Positions 57,374-64,000 of a DNA stretch of 64,000 nt are shown piece after piece. A program made the translations under genes and the position numbers. Positions within the stretch are counted from its first letter, which is position 1. The number at the start of each line of letters is the position of its first letter. This stretch comes from Streptomyces hokutonensis (GTDB lineage Bacteria; Actinomycetota; Actinomycetes; Streptomycetales; Streptomycetaceae): NCBI RefSeq assembly GCF_000376565.1, contig NZ_BARG01000083.1, positions 46,312 through 110,311 of the forward strand. Reading direction: 5' to 3'. The notes below the pieces were generated by a model. It did not search any database and was not told the origin of the DNA. It saw only the letters and a list, made by a program, of their open reading frames with translations.

Positions 57374-59473
57374 ATGCGGTGGTTGGTGGGATGGAGCAGT
57401 ACCGCCGCTGGAGCCGCCGCGATCGGTTCGGCGGGAGCGACCGGACTCGACGGTGAGACGGTCCACCCGGTGGGGTCCCAACTCCTGTGGGGAGACCCGG
57501 ATCCGCTGTGGGCGGTCGGCGACTGGCGGCCCGACGAGGTGCGCGTCGTCAAGGTCGACGCGGAGACCCGGATCGCGGTCCTCGGCACGTGCGGCGCCTC
57601 CGACGAGGAGCTGCGCCTCAGCCTGTTCTCTGCGCGCGGAGGGGCACTTCGGCATCTGACGGCCTGGTCGGGGAGTTACACGGCGGTCGTCAAGGTCGGC
57701 CGCCGCACCATGGTCTGCGGCGATCTCGCGGGCGCCAAGCCGGTGTTCTACACCCCCTGGGCCGGCGGTACGGCCTACTCGACCGCCGCGCTCCCGCTGG
57801 CCGATCTCATCGAGGCCAACCTCGACTTCGGGCACCTGGCGGCCCTGCTCGCGGCCCCCGATGTCCCCGCCGCGCTGCACGACTCCACGCCGTACGACGG
57901 CGTACGTCGCATTCCGCCGGGGCATGCGCTGATCCTGCGCGCCGGGGCGCGCGAGATCGCCGGGTACGAGCCGGTCGCCTCCCTCGCCGTCGCCGCCGCG
58001 CCTGTTGACCCCGACAGTGCGGTGGACGCCGTACGCGACGCACTGGTCGACGCCGTGCGTGCGCGCCTGTCCGCGCCCCGGCACGTTCCCGACATCGACC
58101 CGGGCCCGGTGCCCGGCATGGGACCCGCCGAACGGCGTGCCGCGCGCGGGATGCCCGTCCCCGGCATCGGCGCCGACCTCTCCGGGGGGCCCGCCTCCGG
58201 GACGCTGGCCCTGCTCGCCGCCGGGCTGCCGGGAGCGCCCGGCACGGTCCTCGGACACGGCACCGGCGCGGGCGAGCGGCTCCTCGCCGTCACGTTCAAC
58301 GATCTCGCCGTTCGCGGCCGCGAGTCCGAGGTGGAGCGCGCGGGCACCCTCGCGGCCAACCCCCGCCTGCACCACGTAGTGGTCACCGGCGGCGAGGACG
58401 TCCTCCCGTACGCCGAACTCGACGGCCCCCTCACCGACGAACCCGGCCCCTCCCTGATCACCGCCGCCCGCCACCGCGCCCGGCTCGCGGCGGGCAGCGC
58501 CGACCACTTCACCGGGTACGGCGCCCGCCAGGTCCTCGACGCACACCCGGCCCGACTCGCGGATCTGCTGATGGACCGCAAACGGCGTCATCTGGTGCGC
58601 CCGGTGGCCGCGTTGGCGAAGGCGGACGGTTCGGTGATGGTCCCCGGGCGCGTGTACGGCGCGGCCCGGCGGCTGGCCCGTACGCCCTACGGCGCGGGTC
58701 TCGAGGTCCTCGCCGACCGGCTCCTCCAGAAGCGTTTCGACGAGCCGGGGGGTGCCGTAGGGGCCTCTCTCGCGGCGCTCACGTGGGCCAGACCGGGGCC
58801 CGCGGCGCGTTGGCTGACCGGTGAGGCCCTGGCTGAAGTATCGGTTCGCCTACAAGGGGCGCCCAGCCGTCAGGGCCAGGGGGTCGGCCCGGGACAGCGC
58901 CCGGGCGACTTCCGCGCGCGGGCCGCGCTCGCCAGACACGCGGGGGACCTGCGCGTCCTGGAACAGGCCGCCGAGATCCGCTCCCAGCGCCTGCACATGC
59001 CCTTCCTCGACAACCAGGTCGTCCGGGCCTGCCGGACCCTTCCCGAGGCGCTACGCGTCCAGCCAGGGGCCCGCGCGGCCATCCTCCGCACGGTCCTGGA
59101 GGGCGCCGGCGTCGGCGACCTCCCGCCCGGCTGGGGCGCCCCGTCCCACGCCTCGGCGGCGGCCGCGTCCCGCACGGGACTCCGGGTGGCCGCGGACTCC
59201 CTGATGGCCCTCTTCGACACACCCCTGCTGGCACAGGCCGGCCTGGTCGAGGCCCGCGTCGTCCGCAAGGCGCTCCGCGCGGCGGCCCAGGGCGAACCCC
59301 TCCCCCTGGACGGCCTCGCGGACCTGGTCTCCCTGGAACTGTGGCTCGGCCGCCTGCTGGCCCGCCGAGGCACCTGCTGGACGGGAACACCGGCACGCGC
59401 GCGTGCGGTACCGGCGGGGATCAGGCCGCAGCGGGGGGCGTTGGCTTCGGGTGGGGGAGCGGGAGTGGCCTGA
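57374..59473 (+). CDS. Atypical asparagine-synthetase homologue
   Basis: A 699-residue protein with the two domains of AsnB-type enzymes: N-terminal glutaminase-like half (VVKVGRRTMVCGDLAGAKPV; VPAALHDSTPYDGVRRIPPG) and C-terminal ATP-pyrophosphatase half. The catalytic Cys2 is absent (MRWLVGW), so it cannot use glutamine, like lasso-peptide cyclases and beta-lactam synthetase. The PPi loop SGGxDS is changed to SGGPAS near residue 268, losing the Mg-binding Asp. No lasso precursor, PqqD-like or transglutaminase gene is adjacent. GGAGG lies 5 bases before ATG 57374. Its function is unknown; a structural or regulatory role with the NsdA-like and SARP neighbours is possible. Confidence 0.75.
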   Translation: MRWLVGWSSTAAGAAAIGSAGATGLDGETVHPVGSQLLWGDPDPLWAVGDWRPDEVRVVKVDAETRIAVLGTCGASDEELRLSLFSARGGALRHLTAWSGSYTAVVKVGRRTMVCGDLAGAKPVFYTPWAGGTAYSTAALPLADLIEANLDFGHLAALLAAPDVPAALHDSTPYDGVRRIPPGHALILRAGAREIAGYEPVASLAVAAAPVDPDSAVDAVRDALVDAVRARLSAPRHVPDIDPGPVPGMGPAERRAARGMPVPGIGADLSGGPASGTLALLAAGLPGAPGTVLGHGTGAGERLLAVTFNDLAVRGRESEVERAGTLAANPRLHHVVVTGGEDVLPYAELDGPLTDEPGPSLITAARHRARLAAGSADHFTGYGARQVLDAHPARLADLLMDRKRRHLVRPVAALAKADGSVMVPGRVYGAARRLARTPYGAGLEVLADRLLQKRFDEPGGAVGASLAALTWARPGPAARWLTGEALAEVSVRLQGAPSRQGQGVGPGQRPGDFRARAALARHAGDLRVLEQAAEIRSQRLHMPFLDNQVVRACRTLPEALRVQPGARAAILRTVLEGAGVGDLPPGWGAPSHASAAAASRTGLRVAADSLMALFDTPLLAQAGLVEARVVRKALRAAAQGEPLPLDGLADLVSLELWLGRLLARRGTCWTGTPARARAVPAGIRPQRGALASGGGAGVA

Positions 59474-59497
59474 GGGAGCCGCCGACGGCAGTGGCTT

Positions 59498-59737
59498 GAG
59501 TGTCCTGACGTGGCGGCCTGGGCGGCGCGCACCGGTACAACCGGGGCTCTGGGCCGGCCGGTTGTCGGCTCGCGGGGGCACCGGCACGTGCGCGTGCGAT
59601 GTCGGAGGGAGCGGCGGGAGTGTCCTGACGCGGTGGCCTGGGCGGCGCGCACCGGTACAACCGGGGCTGTGGGTCGGTCGGCTGGCGGCCCGCCGGGGAC
59701 ACCGGCACGCGCGCGTGCAATGCCGCCCGAGTGGCCT
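59498..59737. repeat. Two-copy 120-base tandem repeat (with flanking degenerate pieces)
   Basis: 59498-59617 and 59618-59737 are near-identical 120-base units with the identical core GGCGGCGCGCACCGGTACAA at 59519 and 59639. The end of the unit, ACACCGGCACGCGCGCGTGC, also occurs at 59389 inside the 3' end of the preceding gene, and a degenerate third start follows at about 59740. The units fill the gap before the SARP gene and have no coding character. Confidence 0.75.
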
Positions 59738-59875
59738 GAGCCTCCCGCCGGCGGGAGCGGCTTCAGCGTCCCGCCACGACGACCTCGGGCAGCGCACCCG
59801 CACAAACCGCCCCAACCGAGGGCCCCGCCCGCAAACGCCGTGACCTCGGCCCTCGTGCCCGGCGACAATGGGCCG

Positions 59876-62800
59876 GTGCGGTACGGAATCCTGGGCAGTA
59901 CCCGGGCGGAGGACGAGCGGGGCGCTGTCGTGGCGCTCGGCGGTGCGCGGCTGCGCGCGCTGCTCGCCGCACTCGCGCTGCACCCGGGCCGGATCGTCCC
60001 CTTCGGGACCCTGATCGACGAGGTGTGGGCCGACGAGCCTCCCCAGGACGCCCCGGCCGCCCTCCAGGCCCTCGTCGGCCGACTGCGTCGTACCGTCGGC
60101 AAGGACGCGATCGTCTCCGAGCCCGGCGGCTACCGGCTCGCGGCGACCCGGGACGACGTGGACCTGTACGTCTTCGAACGGCTGGTGCGGCAGGGCACGG
60201 CCGCCCTGGAGCGGGGCGAGGCGACCGCCGCCGCCCGCGACCTCGGCGAGGCGCTCGCCCTGTGGCGCGGGCCCGCCCTCGCCGACCTCCCCGACCGGTC
60301 CGCCGCCGCCCGCGCGGACGCGCTGCGCGAGGAGGCCACCCGCGCGCGGGTCGAGGCCGACCTGCTGCTCGGCCGCGCCGCAGACGCCGTACCGGAGTTG
60401 AAGGAACTGACCGCGGCGCACCCGTACGACGAACCGCTGCACGCGCTCCTCATCCGCGCCCTGCGCGACTCGGGCCGGGGGGCCGACGCGCTCGCCGCCT
60501 ACGAGACCGCCCGGCGCGCGCTCGCCGACGGGCTCGGCACCGACCCGGGGCCGGAACTCCGCGCCCTGCACGGCGAGTTGCTCGAGTCGCCGTCCGCGGA
60601 CCGTCCGGCCCGGAACGGCGGCCATCCCGTCCGGCAGTCCGAACGCGACGGCAACCTGCGTCCACGGCTTACCTCGTTCGTGGGCAGGGAACCCGAGATC
60701 GCCGCCATCCGTTCCGAAGTGCACAGGGCCCGCCTCGTCACGCTCACCGGACCGGGCGGCTCCGGAAAGACCCGTCTCGCCGAGGAGGCCGCCGCCGGGC
60801 TCCCGCAGGCGTGGCTGGTCGAGCTCGCCCGGCTCGACCGGCCGGAGGCGGTGCCGGGCGCGGTGGTCAGTGCCCTCGGTCTGCGCGAGACCGTGCTGAT
60901 GACCACCGAGCTGGCGGTCCCGCAGGACGACCCCGTCGCCCTGCTGATCGAGTACTGCGCGGCGCGCAGCCGACTCCTGATCCTTGACAACTGCGAACAC
61001 GTCATCGGTGCGGCGGCCGACCTCGCCGAGACCCTCCTGACCCGCTGCCCGGGGCTCACGATCCTCGCCACCAGCCGTGAACCCCTGGGCGTCCCCGGCG
61101 AGTCGGTGCGCCCGGTCGAACCCCTCGTCCCCGACCAGGCCCACCGCCTCTTCGCGGAGCGCGCCGCCGCCGTCCGCCCCGACGCGCAGACCGTGCTCCA
61201 GGACACCGAAGCGGTCACGGAGATCTGCCGGCGCCTCGACGGCCTGCCCCTGGCCATCGAACTCGCCGCCGCCCGGCTGCGGTTGCTCACCCCGCGCCAG
61301 ATCGCCGACCGCCTCGACGACCGCTTCCGCCTCCTCACCTCCGGCAGCCGTACGGTCCTGCCCCGCCAGCAGACCCTGCGGGCCGTCGTCGACTGGTCCT
61401 GGGACCTGCTCGACGAGCACGAGCGGACCCTGCTGCGCGAGGCCTCCGTGTTCGCCGGCGGCTGGGACCTCGCGGCGGCGGAGAGCGTGTGCACCGGTCC
61501 CGCGGCGGACCTGATCGGCGCCCTCGTCGACAAGTCCCTGATCGTGGCCACCCCGGGGGAGGCACCCGACGGCATGCGCTACCGCATGCTGGAGACCATC
61601 CACGAGTACGCCGTCGAGCGCGCCGCCGAGACCCCGGCCCTGCGGACAGCGGCCGAGCGCCGACACCGATCCTGGGTACGCGCCCTCACCGAGGAGGCCG
61701 AACCCCTGCTCCGCTCCTGGGAGCAACTCCCGTGGATCGCCCGCCTGGAGACCGAACTCGACAACATCCGCGCGGCCCTCGACCGAACCATCACCGCAGG
61801 CGACGAGGCCGAGGCGGGCACCCTGGCCCTCGCCGTCGGCTGGTTCTGGTGGCTCCGCAACTACCGCCGCGAGGGCGTCGACTGGACCGAGCGCATCCTT
61901 GCCCTGATCACCACCGGGACCGCTCAGGACCCGTTCGAGGCCTACCTCACCGCCCCGGACGCCGGGACCGACCACCCCCTCTACACCCAGCGCATGAACC
62001 TCCGGATGCTGCACCTCTTCCTGGGTGCCGAATCCGGAGCGCTGGATCACCTGCCGAACGGGCTGCGGGACGAGCGGCTGCGTCGGTACGTCTCGTTGGT
62101 GCAGGGCTTCTTTGCCGGTGGCGGCCCGGACGCGGCGCGGATGCCGGGGCTCGCGTGGCCGTTCACCGCGTACTTCCTGCGCGACACGATGGACATCCGG
62201 GACGTCATGGACGTGGCGGTCGCCAACGCCCGTGCGTACGGCGGGGATTGGGAGGTCGCCGTCATCCTGATGTTCCGCACGCACATGGTCGTCGACTCCC
62301 CGGGCGGCATGGCGGGCGTCGACGACGACCTGGCGGAACTGCGCGAGCTCTGCCGCCGCGTCGGCGACCGCTGGGTGCGGGCCCAGGTGTCCAGCGCGGT
62401 CGGCGAGGCCGCCATGAGCCGCGGCCGGTTCGAGGAGGCCAAGGGCGCCTACGAGGAGGCACTCGCGCTCGCCTACGAGGTCGGCGCCCACACCGAGACG
62501 CCGTTCCTCATCGCCCGGCTCGCCGAACTGGCCTACCGCGCGGGTGACCGCGAGGCCGCGATCGCGGGCCTGGACGAGGCGACCGAGGCCTCCGACCGGC
62601 ACGGAGTCGCGGACGCCCACGCGTTCATCCAACTGCTGCGCGCGCACATCTCCCTGGAGGACGGGGACGTGGCCCACGCCCGCGCGCTCTGCGAACAGGC
62701 CCGTGAGGAGAGCGAACGCGGCACACCGCCGCCCCAGTTCCGGGCGGCGCTGGGCGCGGTCGACGCCCTGGTCACGGCCGCCGAGTCCGGCCCCGCGCGC

Positions 62801-63142
62801 GGGCTGGTGGCGATGGCGGCCGCCCTGCGCGAGGCGGTGGAGCTGCGCTGCGCCGAGGTGGTCACCGCGGCCCTGGTCGACCACGCGGCGACACTGTTCG
62901 CCGAACTCGGTGAACTCCCGCGCGCCGTAAGGCTGTTCGCGGCGTCCGACCGCTTGCGCGGCGGCCATCCGCGCCCCATGCCCGAGCGCGCCCGGACCGA
63001 GCACATCCAGGAGACCGCCCGCACCGCACTGGGCGCCGAGCGCTACGCCGCCGAGCGCACCCGGGGCGAGTCCCTCACCGTGGACCAGGTGCTGACCGAA
63101 CTGCCGTATCCGGAACCGGAGCCGGGCCCTACTGGCAAGTGA
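59876..63142 (+). CDS. SARP/AfsR-type regulator with NB-ARC-like ATPase and TPR
   Basis: A 1088-residue regulator. Residues 1-95 form a winged-helix OmpR/SARP DNA-binding domain (RYGILGSTRAEDERGAVVAL; LIDEVWADEPPQDAPAALQA), 95-245 the BTAD domain (VDLYVFERLVRQGTAALERG), then an ATPase with P-loop GPGGSGKT near 292-299 and Walker B LLILDNCEH near 365, then NB-ARC-like ARC helices (RLDGLPLAIELAAARLRLLT), and a C-terminal TPR region. Such proteins integrate signals to control antibiotic production. GTG 59876 was chosen at the conserved beginning; GTG 59839 in frame is possible. Its 3' end overlaps the convergent gene by 14 bases. Confidence 0.85.
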   Translation: MRYGILGSTRAEDERGAVVALGGARLRALLAALALHPGRIVPFGTLIDEVWADEPPQDAPAALQALVGRLRRTVGKDAIVSEPGGYRLAATRDDVDLYVFERLVRQGTAALERGEATAAARDLGEALALWRGPALADLPDRSAAARADALREEATRARVEADLLLGRAADAVPELKELTAAHPYDEPLHALLIRALRDSGRGADALAAYETARRALADGLGTDPGPELRALHGELLESPSADRPARNGGHPVRQSERDGNLRPRLTSFVGREPEIAAIRSEVHRARLVTLTGPGGSGKTRLAEEAAAGLPQAWLVELARLDRPEAVPGAVVSALGLRETVLMTTELAVPQDDPVALLIEYCAARSRLLILDNCEHVIGAAADLAETLLTRCPGLTILATSREPLGVPGESVRPVEPLVPDQAHRLFAERAAAVRPDAQTVLQDTEAVTEICRRLDGLPLAIELAAARLRLLTPRQIADRLDDRFRLLTSGSRTVLPRQQTLRAVVDWSWDLLDEHERTLLREASVFAGGWDLAAAESVCTGPAADLIGALVDKSLIVATPGEAPDGMRYRMLETIHEYAVERAAETPALRTAAERRHRSWVRALTEEAEPLLRSWEQLPWIARLETELDNIRAALDRTITAGDEAEAGTLALAVGWFWWLRNYRREGVDWTERILALITTGTAQDPFEAYLTAPDAGTDHPLYTQRMNLRMLHLFLGAESGALDHLPNGLRDERLRRYVSLVQGFFAGGGPDAARMPGLAWPFTAYFLRDTMDIRDVMDVAVANARAYGGDWEVAVILMFRTHMVVDSPGGMAGVDDDLAELRELCRRVGDRWVRAQVSSAVGEAAMSRGRFEEAKGAYEEALALAYEVGAHTETPFLIARLAELAYRAGDREAAIAGLDEATEASDRHGVADAHAFIQLLRAHISLEDGDVAHARALCEQAREESERGTPPPQFRAALGAVDALVTAAESGPARGLVAMAAALREAVELRCAEVVTAALVDHAATLFAELGELPRAVRLFAASDRLRGGHPRPMPERARTEHIQETARTALGAERYAAERTRGESLTVDQVLTELPYPEPEPGPTGK

Positions 63143-64000
63143 ACTTCGACTCCGCCCAGTCCGCAAGGGCCAGGTCGTCGAAGGAACTGCGCGGCTCGAC
63201 CACCAGCCGTACGGTCTTGCGCCCGGCGAGGTCCACATGGACCGGCACCGCAGGGTCCCCGCCGTCGATCTCCCCGGAGCTCCACAGCCGGGCCCCGTCG
63301 GCGTACACCGAGAAGTAGACCCTGCCGAGCCCGAGCGTCATGTCGTCGACGCCGACCCGCGCGTCGTAGGAGACGCACTGGCGGTTGAGGTCGATCGTGA
63401 CGGAGGAGCGGCCGTGCACGGTGACGCCGTGGGTGTAGCGCGTGCCGCCGATCGCGACGCCGTAGCGCTGCCACACCCAACTGCTGTCGCCGAGCCGGAT
63501 CTCCGGGGCGGTGCCGTCGCCGTTGACGTTGTAGGAGAGCTCGCTCACCTGGAAGATCGTCGGCGCGGGTGGGGGCGTCGGGGTCGGTGTCGGGGTGGGC
63601 GTCGGTGTAGGCGTGGGCGTGGGCCGGGGAGTCGGTGTCGGAGTCGGAGTGGGGGTGGCCTTGGGGGGCGGCGTCGGCTTGGGCGTAGGCGTCGGGCTCG
63701 GAGTGGGGGTCGGCTCGGGGGCCAACACCGCCGGTTCCGGGGCGGGTTGCTTCTTCGGGGGCGTGGGCGTTGGCGACTCGGGCTTGACGACGGGGGAGGA
63801 GGACGGGGCCGGCTTGGCCTCGGGCGGCTTCGTCGAATCCCCGTGGTTGGCCAGCGCGAACGCCACCGCCGCGACCACGCCCACCGCGACCACACCGGCC
63901 GCGATACCCGCCTTCACCGGCGCCCCGAGCCCCTCGGAGGCCGCCGCGCCCCCGGCACCGGCCCCGCCCGACGAACTGCCGCCCGCCGCCGCGGACGCAC
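63129..64000 (-). CDS. Membrane-anchored NPCBM-domain protein with a Pro/Thr-rich stalk (N-terminus outside window)
   Basis: The frame continues off the right edge. It has a hydrophobic anchor (AGIAAGVVAVGVVAAVAFAL, read from about 63908 to 63850), then about 100 residues dominated by PTPTPTP and PKPTPPPKATP repeats (63560-63780), then an NPCBM/NEW2-type carbohydrate-binding domain: LSYNVNGDGTAPEIRLGDSS, TRYTHGVTVHGRSSVTIDLN and SFDDLALADWAESKFTCQ. The stalk would hold the domain beyond the cell wall. In the visible part the N-terminal residues are Gly/Ala/Ser-rich. Confidence 0.75.
   Translation of the reverse strand, partial: ASAAAGGSSSGGAGAGGAAASEGLGAPVKAGIAAGVVAVGVVAAVAFALANHGDSTKPPEAKPAPSSSPVVKPESPTPTPPKKQPAPEPAVLAPEPTPTPSPTPTPKPTPPPKATPTPTPTPTPRPTPTPTPTPTPTPTPTPPPAPTIFQVSELSYNVNGDGTAPEIRLGDSSWVWQRYGVAIGGTRYTHGVTVHGRSSVTIDLNRQCVSYDARVGVDDMTLGLGRVYFSVYADGARLWSSGEIDGGDPAVPVHVDLAGRKTVRLVVEPRSSFDDLALADWAESKFTCQ

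Noticed and set aside
57374..59473. Lasso-peptide biosynthesis cluster
   Set aside because: No precursor, PqqD-like or transglutaminase-like gene is adjacent and the cyclase ATP loop is altered.
59498..59737. N-terminal extension of the SARP regulator through the 120-base repeats
   Set aside because: The frame is open but has no protein-like texture and the SARP domain starts at 59876.
59051..63238. Very long minus-strand open frame opposite the SARP gene
   Set aside because: It is a GC-driven shadow of the plus-strand genes with no recognisable domain.

Overview
The window is high-GC actinobacterial DNA, almost certainly a Streptomyces chromosome. The evidence is the GC-rich third codon positions, frequent GTG/TTG starts, many 4-base ATGA/GTGA gene overlaps, GAF-ANTAR and STAS regulators, an NsdA-like TPR regulator, a SARP/AfsR-type regulator, a c-di-AMP (ydaO-type) riboswitch ahead of an M23 peptidase, and a copy pair of a Streptomyces-type intergenic repeat. 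No rRNA, CRISPR array or intact insertion sequence was seen.

Region 1 (1 to about 18,081) is an integrated mobile element. On the left are a tyrosine integrase running off the window, an XRE regulator, an excisionase-like HTH protein, a DUF3631 ATPase-like gene, a DUF2637 membrane protein, a MobC-like accessory protein and a MobA/VirD2-type relaxase. At 18,040-18,081 lies an orphan 3' half of a tRNA-Lys(TTT) gene, the expected attachment-site scar. A relaxase/MobC pair with no FtsK-like TraB in the window suggests a mobilizable rather than self-conjugative element. It looks partly decayed: the integrase is frameshifted and the DUF3631 gene has an in-frame TAG. Its cargo (6,974-15,288) is the most unusual part. 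A flavoprotein and a TPR-type XRE regulator diverge from a tightly coupled operon encoding an RsbW-like kinase fold, a MurA-like enolpyruvyl transferase, an UshA-like metallophosphatase, two tandem dCTP-deaminase-like proteins whose active-site motifs are complementary (each lacks what the other has), and a GT4 glycosyltransferase; a beta-lactamase-fold hydrolase follows. Next come a small protein and a lone protein with a possible PD-(D/E)xK-like nuclease motif.

Region 2 (18,100-30,000) is chromosomal: a CPBP protease, a two-component pair, STAS and GAF/ANTAR regulators, a desaturase flanked by DUF5994 paralogues (one degraded), and a MarR-controlled oxidoreductase. Region 3 (30,000-38,730) holds a zinc-starvation locus (SBP, ATPase, two permeases, Zur-like repressor, zinc-free ribosomal protein L32) with three Zur-box-like palindromes, then an MFS exporter and an arsenic locus (arsM divergent from arsR, aquaporin, arsC, Nudix). 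Region 4 (39,000-46,700) has a secreted SGNH esterase, an MMPL transporter, a MarR-controlled GTP cyclohydrolase II and a domain-swapped RibD-like enzyme (reductase first, deaminase second) sharing near-palindromic sites, and an HxlR-regulated quinone oxidoreductase.

Region 5 (46,700-64,000) contains a secreted alginate-lyase-like lipoprotein, initiator tRNA-Met with a strong hairpin, a PP2C phosphatase, the riboswitch and its M23 peptidase, an aldo/keto reductase, a PrsW protease, TrmB, an L-2-hydroxyglutarate oxidase-like gene bracketed by long inverted repeats, the NsdA-like regulator, an atypical asparagine-synthetase homologue, a 120-bp tandem repeat, a large SARP regulator, and at the right edge a proline/threonine-rich NPCBM surface protein that is cut by the window end.
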